Notes under the pieces: generated by a model | What the model was told of the DNA's origin: nothing | Database searches by the model: none | The model's input: only the letters and a program-made list of their open reading frames with translations | Translations under genes and position numbers: made by a program | Part shown: positions 32,743 through 44,247 of the stretch, piece after piece | Position numbering within the stretch: the stretch's first letter is position 1 | Layout: each line of letters opens with the position of its first letter | NCBI RefSeq assembly: GCF_028596125.1 | Contig: NZ_CP117229.1 | Span: forward strand, 2,526,001-2,590,000 | From: Listeria innocua | GTDB lineage: Bacteria > Bacillota > Bacilli > Lactobacillales > Listeriaceae | Length of the DNA: 64,000 bases | Direction of reading: 5' to 3'

Positions 32743-33182
32743 TAGATCACCTCAGTTTTTCCGCCGGCTGCTTCAATAGCTTCTTTGGCAGCTGCAGAGA
32801 ATTTGTTCGCTTTCACAGTAAGTTTTTTCTCGATATTTCCATCAGATAAAATTTTAATCCCGGATTTTTCGTTACGAATAATTCCAGTTTCGATTAAAAG
32901 TTCTGGTGTTACTTCTGTACCATCTTCAAAGCGGTTTAAAACATCTAAGTTAACGATAGCAAATTCTTTACGGTTGATATTTGTGAATCCACGTTTTGGA
33001 ATACGACGGAAAAGTGGAAGTTGTCCACCTTCAAAACCTAGGCGTACGCCACCACCGGAACGAGCTTTTTGTCCTTTATGACCGCGTCCAGAAGTTTTGC
33101 CGTTACCAGAGCCTGTTCCACGACCAACACGATTACGTTCTTTACGAGAACCTTCTGAAGGTTTAAGTTCATGTAGTTTCAT
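32742..33182 (-). CDS. rplO: 50S ribosomal protein L15
   Basis: 146 residues from ATG 33182 ([14 protein letters not shown]), with GGAGGAGGTG six bases upstream; a GTG nine bases earlier lies inside that ribosome site. The glycine-arginine-rich N-terminal arm ([18 protein letters not shown]) threads into 23S rRNA. Confidence 0.98.
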   Translation of the reverse strand: MKLHELKPSEGSRKERNRVGRGTGSGNGKTSGRGHKGQKARSGGGVRLGFEGGQLPLFRRIPKRGFTNINRKEFAIVNLDVLNRFEDGTEVTPELLIETGIIRNEKSGIKILSDGNIEKKLTVKANKFSAAAKEAIEAAGGKTEVI

Positions 33183-33239
33183 GTCAAGCACCTCCTCCTA
33201 TTTAACAAATTCTATCAATTACATATTATTATATTAAGC

Positions 33240-33419
33240 TTAAACTTCTTTGACGTCCACTAAATGACTTACTTTAGTGATCATCCCACGAATTGCAGGA
33301 TTATCTTCTTTAACCACTACAGAATTTGTTTTACCAAGACCTAATGCTTGAACAGTTTTGCGTTGTGGTTGAGGGCGTCCGATTAAGCTACGTTTTAGAG
33401 TAATTTCTAACTTCGCCAT
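33240..33419 (-). CDS. rpmD: 50S ribosomal protein L30
   Basis: A 59-residue protein from ATG 33419 ([20 protein letters not shown]) to TAA at 33240, ending [10 protein letters not shown]. The length is standard for bacterial L30. It lies between rpsE (16-base gap) and rplO (57-base gap), the universal order of the spc operon. Confidence 0.98.
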
Positions 33420-33435
33420 AATGATAATTCCCTCC

Positions 33436-33939
33436 TTATCCTAACAATTCTTCTACTGTTTTGCCACGAAGTTTCGCAACATCTTCAGCGTTTTTAAGTT
33501 GTTTAATTCCGTCGATTGTAGCACGTACCATGTTAATTGGTGTATTAGATCCAAGCGATTTGGAAGATACATCAGCAACACCAGCAAGTTCTAGGACCGC
33601 ACGAACGGGACCACCAGCAGTTACACCAGAACCGGCACTAGCTGGTTTAAGAAGAATTTCTCCGCCACCAAAATGTCCGACTACAGTGTGTGGAATAGTT
33701 GTGTCTACAGTTGGTACAAACACCATGTTCTTTTTAGCATCCTCAACAGCTTTGCGGATTGCATCTGGAACTTCTTGTGCTTTACCAGTACCGAAACCAA
33801 CATGACCATTTTTGTCTCCAACAACAACAAGTGCTGTGAAACGGAAACGACGTCCACCTTTAACTACTTTAGCAACACGGTTGATTGTAACAACGCGTTC
33901 TTCTAAATCTAATTTGTTTCCATCAATTTGCTCAGGCAT
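33436..33939 (-). CDS. rpsE: 30S ribosomal protein S5
   Basis: 167 residues. The double-stranded RNA-binding part has [18 protein letters not shown], the loop where spectinomycin resistance changes occur, followed by [20 protein letters not shown]. It helps translational accuracy at the mRNA entry. It follows rplR by 21 bases. Confidence 0.99.
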
Positions 33940-33960
33940 GTAATATGTCCCTCCTTCTTA

Positions 33961-34320
33961 TTAAAATTCTAGTCCATTTTCGCGAGCTGCTTCAGCAAGA
34001 GCTTTTACGCGGCCATGATATAAGTATCCTCCACGGTCAAAAGTGACAGAAGTAATACCTTTTTCGGAAGCACGTTTAGCAACTAGTTCGCCAACTTTGC
34101 TTGCTGCATCAACTTTGGATTCAGCAGAACCGAAATCTTTATCTAAATTAGACGCACTTGCAAGTGTCACACCATTTACATCATCAATAACTTGAGCATA
34201 AATGTTTTTGTTTGAACGGAATACGTTTAAACGTGGACGACTTTCAGTTCCAGAAATCTTAGAACGAACACGAGCATGTCTTTTTTTACGTACTTTATTT
34301 TTGTCGATTTTGGTAATCAC
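33961..34320 (-). CDS. rplR: 50S ribosomal protein L18
   Basis: 119 residues read from GTG 34320 ([19 protein letters not shown]), five bases after AGAGGTGA; the frame extends to 34341 but the upstream ATG overlaps the ribosome site. The basic N-terminus binds 5S rRNA, with L5. The C-terminus [19 protein letters not shown] is conserved. Confidence 0.97.
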   Translation of the reverse strand: MITKIDKNKVRKKRHARVRSKISGTESRPRLNVFRSNKNIYAQVIDDVNGVTLASASNLDKDFGSAESKVDAASKVGELVAKRASEKGITSVTFDRGGYLYHGRVKALAEAARENGLEF

Positions 34321-34359
34321 ACGACTCACCTCTTCTCTCATTTGCCTAATTAAGCGGCA

Positions 34360-34896
34360 TTATTTACCAGTTTTACCTTCTTTACGGCGTACATGTTCGC
34401 CTTCGTAACGAATACCTTTACCTTTATATGGCTCTGGTGGACGTACGGCACGAATGTTTGCAGCTAACTCGCCAACGTGTTCTTTGTTGTATCCTTTAAC
34501 AATCACTTGAGTGTTTGCAGGAACTTCAATTTCTACGCCTTTAGGAGCAACAAACTCTACTGGATGAGAGTACCCTACGTTAAGAACAAGTTTGTCTCCT
34601 TGTTTTTGCGCACGGTAACCAACACCGATAAGTTCTAATTTCTTTTCATAACCCTCGGAAACTCCGACAACCATGTTATTAAGAATAGCACGAGTTGTAC
34701 CATGAAGTGCACGGTGGTTTTTATTATCAGTCGGGCGAGAAACGTTAATTTCGTTGCCTTCAATATTAATAGTAATTTCTGGGTTGAACTCTTTTACAAG
34801 TTCACCTTTAGGACCTTTAACTGTTGCTGTTGATCCATTAAGTGTAACTGTTACACCTGCAGGAATCACAATAGTTTTTTTACCTATACGGGACAT
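34360..34896 (-). CDS. rplF: 50S ribosomal protein L6
   Basis: 178 residues formed of two similar alpha/beta domains. It starts [17 protein letters not shown] and ends with the conserved [22 protein letters not shown]. It is near the factor-binding site and the sarcin-ricin loop. It follows rpsH by 30 bases. Confidence 0.99.
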   Translation of the reverse strand: MSRIGKKTIVIPAGVTVTLNGSTATVKGPKGELVKEFNPEITINIEGNEINVSRPTDNKNHRALHGTTRAILNNMVVGVSEGYEKKLELIGVGYRAQKQGDKLVLNVGYSHPVEFVAPKGVEIEVPANTQVIVKGYNKEHVGELAANIRAVRPPEPYKGKGIRYEGEHVRRKEGKTGK

Positions 34897-34926
34897 TTAT
34901 TGCACCTCCTTATGGTTTACTTTTTC

Positions 34927-35325
34927 TTACCAAACGTATGCTAGTACTTCTCCGCCGACTTGTTTAGCACGGGCTTCTTTGTCGGTTAAAACGCCTTGGG
35001 AAGTAGACACGATTGCGATACCTAGACCGTTAAGTACTTTAGGCACCTCAGTTGATTTTGCATATACACGTAAACCTGGCTTACTGATACGTTTCAAACC
35101 AGTGATTACACGTTCGCCAGTCGCTCCATATTTTAAGAAAACACGGATTGTTCCAGCATTGTCATCTTCAATATATTCAACGTCACGGATAAAACCTTCA
35201 CGCTTCAATATTTCAGCAATTTCTTTTTTGATTTTGGATGCAGGCAGTTCTAATTTATCATGTTTAACCATGTTTGCATTACGAATGCGAGTTAGAAAAT
35301 CTGCAATTGGATCTGTCATCACCAT
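34927..35325 (-). CDS. rpsH: 30S ribosomal protein S8
   Basis: 132 residues with the 16S-binding C-terminal motif [20 protein letters not shown]. The first ATG is used (AAGGAGGG, eight bases upstream); a second Met at codon 3 is also possible. S8 represses the spc operon in E. coli; whether that holds here is unknown. Confidence 0.99.
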   Translation of the reverse strand: MVMTDPIADFLTRIRNANMVKHDKLELPASKIKKEIAEILKREGFIRDVEYIEDDNAGTIRVFLKYGATGERVITGLKRISKPGLRVYAKSTEVPKVLNGLGIAIVSTSQGVLTDKEARAKQVGGEVLAYVW

Positions 35326-35355
35326 GTATAATACCCTCCTTCCTTAAACTCTTTC

Positions 35356-35553
<198 letters not shown>

Positions 35554-35571
35554 CTACTAAATTAGTTTTGA

Positions 35572-36111
35572 TTACTTTTGAAATGGCATCCCTAGTTGAG
35601 TAAGTAACTCATGAGATTCTTCATCACTTTTGGCAGTTGTAACGATTACTACGTCCATACCGCGTACTTTTGATACTTGATCGTAATCAATTTCAGGGAA
35701 AATAAGTTGCTCTCTAACACCCAACGTATAGTTACCACGACCATCGAAAGCTTTTTTCGATACGCCACGGAAATCACGAACACGTGGAAGTGAAACAGTA
35801 ACTAATTTATCTAAGAAATCATACATGCGTTCACCACGCAATGTTACTTTAGCACCGATTGGCATTCCTTCACGAAGACGGAAACCAGCGATAGAATTTT
35901 TTGCTTTTGTGATAACAGGTTTTTGACCAGTGATAAGAGCTAACTCCTCCACTGCACTGTCTAACACTTTCGCATTTGCTGTAGCGTCACCAACACCAGT
36001 GTTGATTACGATTTTATCTATTTTTGGAACCTCCATTACGGAGTCATAATTGAATTTGCTCATTAAAGCAGGAACAATTTCCTTAAGATATTGATCTTTA
36101 AGGCGATTCAT
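35572..36111 (-). CDS. rplE: 50S ribosomal protein L5
   Basis: 179 residues. [20 protein letters not shown] opens the protein and [20 protein letters not shown] closes it. It binds 5S rRNA and contacts the P-site tRNA and S13 in an inter-subunit bridge. It follows rplX by 26 bases. Confidence 0.99.
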   Translation of the reverse strand: MNRLKDQYLKEIVPALMSKFNYDSVMEVPKIDKIVINTGVGDATANAKVLDSAVEELALITGQKPVITKAKNSIAGFRLREGMPIGAKVTLRGERMYDFLDKLVTVSLPRVRDFRGVSKKAFDGRGNYTLGVREQLIFPEIDYDQVSKVRGMDVVIVTTAKSDEESHELLTQLGMPFQK

Positions 36112-36137
36112 GTAATATTCCCTCCTTCCTACGACTA

Positions 36138-36449
36138 TTATTTATCTATTACTTCACCGGATTTTTTTGCTACGCGTACTTTTTTATCACCTTTAACTTC
36201 GTAGCCTACACGAGTAGGTTCGCCAGTTTTAGGGTCAATTAGCATTACGTTTGAAACATGGATTGGTGCTTCAACATTCAAGATTCCGCCTTGCGGGTTG
36301 ATGTTGGAAGGTTTAGTATGTTTTTTAACCATATTGATTCCTTCGATAAGTACGCGGTCCTTTTTCGGAAATGCTGCGAGCACTTTGCCGGATTTGCCTT
36401 TATCTTTACCAGTAATAACTTTTACTTTATCACCTTTTTTGACATGCAT
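36138..36449 (-). CDS. rplX: 50S ribosomal protein L24
   Basis: 103 residues with an N-terminal KOW motif ([24 protein letters not shown]). It is an early assembly protein near the exit tunnel. Its ribosome site is AAGGAGGTG. Confidence 0.99.
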   Translation of the reverse strand: MHVKKGDKVKVITGKDKGKSGKVLAAFPKKDRVLIEGINMVKKHTKPSNINPQGGILNVEAPIHVSNVMLIDPKTGEPTRVGYEVKGDKKVRVAKKSGEVIDK

Positions 36450-36486
36450 TGGTATAGCACCTCCTTGATTTCTTGGAACTTAATTT

Positions 36487-36909
<423 letters not shown>

Positions 36910-36934
36910 TCACAATCTATTTTTAACTTTTGAT

Positions 36935-37198
36935 TTAGATAATTACTGCTTCTTCTACAACTTCTAATAAACGGAAATGTTTAGTTGCAGACAATGGACG
37001 AGTTTCGGAAATACGAACTACATCGCCAGTTTTTGCAATGTTATTTTCATCATGCGCTTTGAATTTTTTAGAATACTTCACGCGTTTACCGTACAAACCA
37101 TGTTTCTTGTACGTTTCAACAACCACGGTAATTGTTTTATCCATTTTATCGGATACAACACGACCAGTATAAACTTTACGTTGGTTACGGTCAGCCAT
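36935..37198 (-). CDS. rpsQ: 30S ribosomal protein S17
   Basis: 87 residues, an OB-fold with the family motif [20 protein letters not shown]. It is a primary 16S rRNA binder in the body of the 30S subunit. It follows rpmC by 27 bases. Confidence 0.99.
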
Positions 37199-37225
37199 GT
37201 ATTAAAACCTCCTTACGATTCTTTT

Positions 37226-37417
37226 TTAAGCAAGTTCTCTTTCTCGAACGATTGTTTTCATACGGGCAATTGCTTTACGAACCTCACGAATACGTGCGGT
37301 GTTTTCTAATTGACCAGTAGCTAATTGAAAGCGCAGGTTGAAGAGCTCTTCTTTCAAAGCTTTTTCTTGATCTTGGATTTCGGTAGTGGATAAATCACGG
37401 ATATCATTAGCTTTCAT
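37226..37417 (-). CDS. rpmC: 50S ribosomal protein L29
   Basis: 63 residues from ATG 37417 ([15 protein letters not shown]). It is a helical hairpin ([30 protein letters not shown]) at the tunnel exit, near the docking site for trigger factor and SRP. The first 11 bases overlap the end of rplP, so translation is coupled. Confidence 0.98.
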
Positions 37418-37841
37418 TTGCTTCACCACCAATTTCTTCACGTTTAACGATCTTAGTTTTGACCGGCAGTTTGTGTGCTGCTAGACGTAATGCTTCACGC
37501 GCTACATCTTCAGGAACACCTGCGATTTCAAACATAATTTTGCCGCGTTTGACTGGGCTTACCCAACCTTCCGGAGCACCTTTACCTTTACCCATCCGAA
37601 CCCCGATTGGTTTAGAAGTGTAAGATTTATGAGGGAAAATTTTAATCCAAACTTTACCGCCACGTTTCATGTAACGAGTCATTGCGATACGAGCTGCTTC
37701 GATTTGACGGTTTGTAATCCAAGAAGCTTCAACTGCTTGAAGACCATATTCACCAAATGCAACTTCAGTTCCGCCTTTCGCGCGTCCACGCATGTTTCCG
37801 CGGAATTCACGACGGTATTTTACACGTTTAGGAACTAACAT
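37407..37841 (-). CDS. rplP: 50S ribosomal protein L16
   Basis: 144 residues. [20 protein letters not shown] is the start and [11 protein letters not shown] is the loop near the peptidyl-transferase centre and A-site tRNA. It is two bases downstream of rpsC and overlaps rpmC. Confidence 0.99.
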
Positions 37842-37843
37842 TA

Positions 37844-38500
37844 TTATTTTCCTCCTTCCACATTGTTTTTCTTCGTAGGAAGGACTTCACCACGGTAGAT
37901 CCAGACTTTAACGCCTAGTTTACCATAAGTTGTGTCAGCTTCTTCCCATGCGTAGTCGATGTCGGCACGCAATGTATGAAGAGGTACTGTTCCTTCGCTA
38001 TAGTGTTCAGCACGAGCGATATCCGCTCCGCCAAGACGACCAGATACTTGAGTTTTGATACCTTTTGCTCCAGCACGCATAGTACGTTGGATAGCTTGTT
38101 TTTGCGCACGACGGAAAGATACACGACCTTCCAATTGACGAGCGATGTTTTCAGCAACCAATTTTGCGTCTAGGTCAGCACGTTTGATTTCTACGATATT
38201 GATATGAACACGTTTTTGAGTAAGTTCGTTTAAGTTTTTGCGTAATGCTTCAACTTCAGAACCACCTTTACCGATAACCATACCAGGTTTAGCAGTATGA
38301 ATAGTGATATTCACACGGTTAGCTGCACGTTCGATTTCTACGCGAGAAACAGAAGCGTCAGATAAACGTTTTGCAACATAATCACGGATGCGTAAATCTT
38401 CATGTAAGAAGTCCGCATAATCTTTTTCCGCGTACCATTTGGAGTCCCAATCACGGATGACACCGATACGCATACCTATTGGATGTACTTTTTGACCCAC
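37844..38500 (-). CDS. rpsC: 30S ribosomal protein S3
   Basis: 218 residues with a KH domain ([18 protein letters not shown] near residues 60-80) and the C-terminal [20 protein letters not shown]. It lines the mRNA entry tunnel with S4 and S5. It follows rplV by three bases. Confidence 0.99.
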
Positions 38501-38503
38501 GAA

Positions 38504-38860
38504 TTATCCCTCCTTCACTTCAGATACCACAACTGTAATGTGGCTAGTACGTTTGTTGATTGCACTTGCACGACCTTGTGCACGTGGACGGAAACGTTTA
38601 AGTGTTGGACCTTCGTCAACAAATGCTTCCTCTACTACAAGGTTGTTAATGTCTAAATCATAGTTATGCTCTGCGTTAGCAATAGCGGATTTTAATACTT
38701 TTTCAATAATTGGGGAAGCTGATCTTGGAGTATACTTCAAGATTGCAATTGCTTCGCCAACTTGCTTGCCTCGAATTAAATCAATGACGATTCTAGCTTT
38801 GCGAGGAGCAATACGAACCGTTTTGGCAACGGCTTTTGCGCTTGTAACTTCACTTGCCAT
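38504..38860 (-). CDS. rplV: 50S ribosomal protein L22
   Basis: 118 residues. The long beta-hairpin near the C-terminus ([19 protein letters not shown]) reaches into the exit tunnel, where macrolide resistance changes fall; the loop here has no obvious insertion or deletion. It follows rpsS by 20 bases. Confidence 0.99.
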
Positions 38861-38880
38861 TAGGATATCCTCCTCTCAAA

Positions 38881-39159
38881 TTAGCGTTTAGTTTTTTTAT
38901 CGTCGCCCGCATGACCGCGGTACGTACGAGTTGGTGCGAATTCGCCCAGTTTGTGTCCTACCATATCTTCTTGAACATAAACAGGAACGTGTTTACGTCC
39001 ATCATATACTGCGATTGTTTGTCCAACAAAAGTTGGGAAAATCGTGGAGCGACGAGACCAAGTTTTAATTACTTGTTTCTTTTCGCTTTCTGCTGCTGCT
39101 TCCACTTTCTTCATCAAGTGGTCATCAACAAAAGGTCCTTTTTTCAAACTACGACCCAT
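38881..39159 (-). CDS. rpsS: 30S ribosomal protein S19
   Basis: 92 residues, [20 protein letters not shown] and [16 protein letters not shown]. It is in the 30S head near the A and P sites, bound to S13. An 87-base gap separates it from rplB, the widest in this part of the operon. Confidence 0.99.
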   Translation of the reverse strand: MGRSLKKGPFVDDHLMKKVEAAAESEKKQVIKTWSRRSTIFPTFVGQTIAVYDGRKHVPVYVQEDMVGHKLGEFAPTRTYRGHAGDDKKTKR

Positions 39160-39246
39160 GACGGAACCTCCCTTCGCATAGTCAGGAAGCTGAGAACGCT
39201 TGTCCTCGCTATCCTGCTACCAATTTTATTCAATCTATTAATCCGA

Positions 39247-40080
39247 TTATTTTTTCTTACGACGACGTACGATAAATTTATCGGAGTTGTTGTTTTTCTT
39301 ACGTGTTTTGTATCCAAGAGTTGGTTTACCCCATGGAGACATTGGCGATTTACGACCGATTGGAGCTTTACCTTCACCACCACCGTGTGGGTGATCGTTC
39401 GGGTTCATTACAGATCCACGAACAGTTGGGCGTTTACCCATCCAACGTGAACGACCTGCTTTACCGATGTTGATAAGTTCGTGTTGTTCGTTACCAACTT
39501 GACCGATTGTAGCACGGCAAGTAGCAAGGATCATGCGAACTTCACCGGAGTTTAAGCGGATTAATACGTATTTGCCTTCTTTACCAAGTACTTGAGCACT
39601 TGTTCCAGCAGAACGTACTAATTGTCCACCTTTACCAGGTTTCATTTCGATATTGTGGATAACAGTACCCACTGGAATATCTTTTAATTCTAGTGCATTA
39701 CCGACTTTGATGTCAGCTTCTGCTCCTGAATAAATTGTTTGACCTACTTCAAGGCCTTTCGCTGCGATGATGTAGCGTTTTTCTCCATCAGCATAGTTGA
39801 TTAGAGCAATATTAGCAGAACGGTTTGGATCGTACTCGATCGTTGCAACGCGTCCAGGAATACCATCTTTGTTACGTTTGAAATCAATCACGCGGTATTG
39901 GCGTTTATGGCCACCGCCGTGATGACGAACAGTTAACTTACCTTGGTTATTGCGTCCGGCTTTCTTTTTAAGAGGACGTAGTAAAGATTTTTCTGGAGTA
40001 CTTGTAGTAATCTCAGCGAAATCTGAACTTGTCATATGCCGGCGCCCGTTAGTGGTAGGTTTATACTTTTTGATCGCCAT
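39247..40080 (-). CDS. rplB: 50S ribosomal protein L2
   Basis: 277 residues. The C-terminal motif [20 protein letters not shown] holds the conserved His near the peptidyl-transferase centre. It is needed for subunit association. The lysine-rich tail [20 protein letters not shown] is typical. Confidence 0.99.
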   Translation of the reverse strand: MAIKKYKPTTNGRRHMTSSDFAEITTSTPEKSLLRPLKKKAGRNNQGKLTVRHHGGGHKRQYRVIDFKRNKDGIPGRVATIEYDPNRSANIALINYADGEKRYIIAAKGLEVGQTIYSGAEADIKVGNALELKDIPVGTVIHNIEMKPGKGGQLVRSAGTSAQVLGKEGKYVLIRLNSGEVRMILATCRATIGQVGNEQHELINIGKAGRSRWMGKRPTVRGSVMNPNDHPHGGGEGKAPIGRKSPMSPWGKPTLGYKTRKKNNNSDKFIVRRRKKK

Positions 40081-40120
40081 TGTTTCCCCTCCTCGTTAGA
40101 ATTATTTAAAGTTAGTCGAA

Positions 40121-40405
40121 TTATACTTCAAAGAATTGAATTTCTTTGCTGTCAGCTGTAACAGTAACAATCGCTTTACGACGTTTGTTAGTGTAACCTG
40201 CATAACGGCCCATACGTTTAAGTTTGCCTTTGTAATTCATTACGTTTACTTTAGCAACTTTCACGTCGAAAATTTCTTCAATTGCGTATTTTACTTGCGT
40301 TTTAGTTGCGCGAGTATCTACTTCAAATGTATATTTCTTATCGTCGAGAATGCTTGTAGATTCTTCAGTTACAACTGGGCGCTTAATGATGTCGCGTGCA
40401 TCCAT
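40121..40405 (-). CDS. rplW: 50S ribosomal protein L23
   Basis: 94 residues, starting [16 protein letters not shown]. It is the main docking site of trigger factor and SRP at the tunnel exit. Its ATG shares one base with the rplD stop, so the two are coupled. Confidence 0.99.
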   Translation of the reverse strand: MDARDIIKRPVVTEESTSILDDKKYTFEVDTRATKTQVKYAIEEIFDVKVAKVNVMNYKGKLKRMGRYAGYTNKRRKAIVTVTADSKEIQFFEV

Positions 40406-41028
40406 TATGCGAGCACCTCCTCTACTTTTTCGACAGCTGCTTTAGTGATAATTAACTTATCATGTTTAGCAACTTCTAGTACTGAGATACTTTCAGCTGG
40501 AATAACTGTAATGCCTTGTAAGTTGCGTGCAGATAATTCTACATTTTCACTTTCACCAGCAACTACGATTAGTGCCTTAGTATCTACAGAGATATTTTTA
40601 AGAAAAGCCGCAAATTCTTTTGTTTTAGGTGCATCGAAAGTCAAACCTTCAAGTACAACTAATTTTTCTTCATTTACTTTAGAAGAAAGAATCGATTTAA
40701 TCGCTAAACGACGAACTTTCTTAGGTAATTTGTAAGCATATGAACGAGGTGTTGGGCCGAATACGACACCACCGCCGCGCCATTGTGGGGAACGGATTGA
40801 ACCTTGACGGGCACGACCTGTACCTTTTTGACGCCATGGTTTACGTCCGCCACCACGTACTTCTGAACGATTTTTCACTTTATGAGTCCCTTGACGTAGG
40901 GATGCACGTTGGCTCAAAATTACGTCAACAACAACTTTTTCATTTGGTTCGATACCGAAAACAGTGTCGTTTAAAGTAATTTCGCCAGCGTTTGTTCCAT
41001 CTTGTTTAAGTAAGCTTAATTTTGGCAT
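40405..41028 (-). CDS. rplD: 50S ribosomal protein L4
   Basis: 207 residues. The extended loop ([20 protein letters not shown]) lines the exit tunnel opposite L22. In E. coli L4 represses the S10 operon through the leader RNA; whether the leader at 42027-42206 is used that way in Listeria is unproven. Confidence 0.99.
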   Translation of the reverse strand: MPKLSLLKQDGTNAGEITLNDTVFGIEPNEKVVVDVILSQRASLRQGTHKVKNRSEVRGGGRKPWRQKGTGRARQGSIRSPQWRGGGVVFGPTPRSYAYKLPKKVRRLAIKSILSSKVNEEKLVVLEGLTFDAPKTKEFAAFLKNISVDTKALIVVAGESENVELSARNLQGITVIPAESISVLEVAKHDKLIITKAAVEKVEEVLA

Positions 41029-41053
41029 TCGTTAGTCCTCCTTTCCAAATGAA

Positions 41054-41683
41054 TTATTTTGCTTTAGTAGCAGTTTTAATTTGAACTAATGCTTTTTTAG
41101 CGCCTGGAACGTTACCTTTTACTAAAAGAACGTTCTTTTCAACGTCTACTTTAACGATTTCTAGGTTTTGGATAGTGATTTGTTCTCCACCCATACGACC
41201 TGGAAGTAGTTTATTTTTGAAAACACGGTTAGGTGCTACTGGACCCATTGAACCTGGGCGACGATGGTAACGGGAACCGTGGGCCATAGGGCCGCGTGAT
41301 TGTCCGTGGCGTTTAATAACACCTTGGAATCCTTTACCTTTCGATACGCCTGTCGCGTCGATGATGTCACCTTCTGCGAATACGTCTACTTTTACTTCTG
41401 CACCAATCTCATACTCGTCTAAGTTTACATCGCGGAATTCGCGAATGAAGCGCTTAGGAGTAGTATCGGCTTTTGCTACATGACCTTGTTCGGGTTTGTT
41501 TGACAATTTTGCTCTCTTATCTTCGAAACCGATTTGTACAGCTTCATAGCCGTCAGTTTCAACAGTTTTCTTTTGAAGTACCACGTTTTGTGCTGCTTCG
41601 ATTACTGTTACTGGAATAAGTTCGCCGTTTTCAGTGAAAACTTGTGTCATCCCTACTTTTCTACCTAAGATTCCTTTGGTCAT
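41054..41683 (-). CDS. rplC: 50S ribosomal protein L3
   Basis: 209 residues. [20 protein letters not shown] opens it, and the loop [20 protein letters not shown] reaches the peptidyl-transferase centre. It is an initiator of 50S assembly. It follows rpsJ by 34 bases. Confidence 0.99.
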   Translation of the reverse strand: MTKGILGRKVGMTQVFTENGELIPVTVIEAAQNVVLQKKTVETDGYEAVQIGFEDKRAKLSNKPEQGHVAKADTTPKRFIREFRDVNLDEYEIGAEVKVDVFAEGDIIDATGVSKGKGFQGVIKRHGQSRGPMAHGSRYHRRPGSMGPVAPNRVFKNKLLPGRMGGEQITIQNLEIVKVDVEKNVLLVKGNVPGAKKALVQIKTATKAK

Positions 41684-41717
41684 GAGTCACACCTCCTGTT
41701 AATTTAATATATTCTTA

Positions 41718-42206
<489 letters not shown>

Positions 42207-42212
42207 TTATCT

Positions 42213-42241
42213 ATTATACACGGGTTAGGGGTAGTAATCAA
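42213..42241 (-). promoter_or_regulatory. S10-spc-alpha operon promoter
   Basis: TTGATT (42236-42241) and a perfect TATAAT (42213-42218) lie 17 bases apart on the minus strand, about 190 bases upstream of rpsJ. This is the main promoter of the ribosomal supercluster. Confidence 0.88.
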
Positions 42242-42358
42242 CCGCTTTTTGAAAAAAGTTTTAAGTTATTTTCATAGAAGCTATTATATAGAAGAATCTC
42301 GGTTTATTATCTGACGAAAAACGCTTCATAGCAGTATTCTTTGGTTTTTAAATAAAAT

Positions 42359-42390
42359 AAAAAAACATCCGATGATTCGAATGTTTTTAA
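42359..42390 (-). terminator. Terminator of fmnA
   Basis: On the minus strand the stem AAAACATTCGA / TCGGATGTTTT (one G-U, 4-base loop) ends in seven T. It overlaps the fmnA stop codon and separates the electron-transfer locus from the S10 promoter. Confidence 0.85.
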
Positions 42391-43187
42391 GAAGTACGAA
42401 GCAATATAAGTCCAGCTGTTAGAAGCAACATGACACCTAGCGCAACAAGATCGCCAAAGTGCCAGTGAAGTATCCGAAAACGAGTTCGTCCTTCCCCGCC
42501 CTGATAACCTCTAGCTTCCATTGCGTCGGCTAGCTCTTCGGCCCGGTTAAAGGAACTAACGAAAAGCGGAATAAAAATCGGAACAACCACTTTCATTTGT
42601 TCGAATAAGTTTCCTTCACCAAAATCAACTCCACGTGCGCGCTGAGCTTTCATAATTTTATCCGTTTCACCCATAAGTGTCGGAATAAAACGTAGCGCAA
42701 CGGAGATCATTAAGGCGATGTCGTTAACAGGTACTTTGAGCACTGCAAAAGGACGAAGGATATACGCAATTGCATCTGTTAAGTTCATCGGGGTAGTTGT
42801 TAAAGTAATGACTGTCGACATAATAATAATTAATACAAAGCGTAAAAACACAAAAACACCATTCAAAAGACCGAAAGACGAAATTGTAAAAGGACCCCAG
42901 TCAAAATAAATTGTTCCACCACTCGCGAACAGGATTTGCATCACAACGGTGAATAAGATTAACCAAATAAGCGGTTTAACTCCCTTTATGAACACTTTCA
43001 ACTTTATCCCCGTCATTTGAACAATCATTAGCGTGAATAAGACCATTAAAGCGTATGTCCACCAATTATTCGCTAAAAATAAAATTCCAATGTAATAAAA
43101 CCCAGCTAGCAATTTCGTTCTCGCGTCAAGCCCGTGAATTAAGGACTCCCCTGGAACAAAACGACCTAATATCAGTTTTTCTATCAT
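42387..43187 (-). CDS. fmnA: FmnA, EcfT-like membrane protein of the EET locus
   Basis: 266 residues, about five membrane helices. It is clearly paralogous to EcfT at 21974-22771: both open EK(L/M)ILGR(F/Y)(V/I)PG, and both carry the coupling motifs KAQRARGVDF and AMEARGYQGGEGRTR. In L. monocytogenes this protein is reported to work with RibU to export FAD for extracellular FMN attachment. Its partner ATPases are not in the EET locus, so it presumably uses EcfA1/A2. A strong site (GAAGGGGG) precedes ATG. It is the last gene of the dmkA-fmnA pair. Confidence 0.9.
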   Translation of the reverse strand: MIEKLILGRFVPGESLIHGLDARTKLLAGFYYIGILFLANNWWTYALMVLFTLMIVQMTGIKLKVFIKGVKPLIWLILFTVVMQILFASGGTIYFDWGPFTISSFGLLNGVFVFLRFVLIIIMSTVITLTTTPMNLTDAIAYILRPFAVLKVPVNDIALMISVALRFIPTLMGETDKIMKAQRARGVDFGEGNLFEQMKVVVPIFIPLFVSSFNRAEELADAMEARGYQGGEGRTRFRILHWHFGDLVALGVMLLLTAGLILLRTS

Positions 43188-43206
43188 TCAAAGAAGCCCC
43201 CTTCAC

Positions 43207-44166
43207 TCACGTCAATTGTTGAATTACAACGCTAACCGCCATTAAAATTGTTAAAGCCGCATTAATCAGCACAAAATTACGTATACCAATAACAAATGTT
43301 TTTGATTTCACTTGCTCTTTATTAAATTTAACCAAATTACGATAGACCGGATAAACAGCCAGTACCGACACTAGCATGATTGGGTGCAAGAAATGAATAA
43401 ACACCGAAACAACCACTGCTAAAAACGACGCATAGTACAGTGCATTAAAAAGAAGAACGCCCATTTTTCTACCTATATAATAAGGAAGTGTATAACGATG
43501 ATTTCTAATATCTTCATCTAAATCGCACAAATTATTGGCTAGCATAATATTCGCTATCGTGAAAATACATGGTAAGGATACCACACCTATCCGGATGATT
43601 TCTATTAGATTGAACTGGATGGTTACCATTTCTCCTTGCCAAAATAAATTCGCAATTCCGGCATCGTACGCATTTACATAAACAGCTAAGAAGAAAATCC
43701 CGAATCCCATCGTAACCCCTGAAAAAATCTCTCCAAGCGGCATACGCGAAAGTGGCACAGGACCAAATGTATACAAGATACCAATACAGAAACATACAAA
43801 TCCAATTAATAGCACTAGCAAATCAGTGCGGAAAACAAGCCAAACACCTAAACCAGTTGCAATGAAAAACATCAGAAAAATAGTAATAATAACTGTTCGT
43901 TCTGGAATTTGTTGTTGCCCGATAACGTTGCTTGTTGTCCTGTAGTCGTAGTCATGATTATCTGTGGCTTTACGGTAATCCATATAATTATTAATTGCGG
44001 TAGTTGTTAAATCAAAAATTAGCATAGAGCCAAAAAATATCAACGTATTAATAGGCTTAAACATATCATATTGATACACAACAAATAGCGTCCCTAACAT
44101 AAACGGAAATACGCTAGCTATCTTCGTCTGGATTTCAACCAACTTCAGGAATGATGATATTGACAT
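43207..44166 (-). CDS. dmkA: DmkA, MenA-like DHNA prenyltransferase of the EET locus
   Basis: 319 residues, UbiA superfamily, with about nine membrane helices. The two Asp-rich substrate motifs are present: NNYMDYRKATDNHDYD (near residues 55-70) and NNLCDLDEDIRNHRYTLP (near 195-212). It should prenylate 1,4-dihydroxy-2-naphthoate to demethylmenaquinone. In L. monocytogenes this second MenA serves the electron-transfer pathway rather than aerobic respiration. It is followed 19 bases later by fmnA. MenA for normal respiration is not in this window. Confidence 0.9.
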   Translation of the reverse strand: MSISSFLKLVEIQTKIASVFPFMLGTLFVVYQYDMFKPINTLIFFGSMLIFDLTTTAINNYMDYRKATDNHDYDYRTTSNVIGQQQIPERTVIITIFLMFFIATGLGVWLVFRTDLLVLLIGFVCFCIGILYTFGPVPLSRMPLGEIFSGVTMGFGIFFLAVYVNAYDAGIANLFWQGEMVTIQFNLIEIIRIGVVSLPCIFTIANIMLANNLCDLDEDIRNHRYTLPYYIGRKMGVLLFNALYYASFLAVVVSVFIHFLHPIMLVSVLAVYPVYRNLVKFNKEQVKSKTFVIGIRNFVLINAALTILMAVSVVIQQLT

Positions 44167-44198
44167 AACCCCTTTTTAACCCCTCTCTACCTTATTAT

Positions 44199-44225
44199 GA
44201 GCAGACCTCGGTTAGAAGTCTGCTC
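44199..44225 (-). other. Stable hairpin between fmnB and dmkA, not a typical terminator
   Basis: An 11-bp stem (GAGCAGACTTC / GAGGTCTGCTC with one G-U) closes a 5-base loop in the 81-base gap. It has no T tract on either strand. It may stabilise or process the transcript, or weaken read-through from fmnB into dmkA. Confidence 0.6.
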
Positions 44226-44247
44226 ACTTTCTTCTATATATAATGGT

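Noticed and set aside
40136-40735. Long antisense frame (199 codons) over rplW-rplD, and similar frames opposite rpsS, rpsH and ecfT
   Set aside because: They mirror codon bias of highly expressed ribosomal genes on the other strand and lack ribosome sites.
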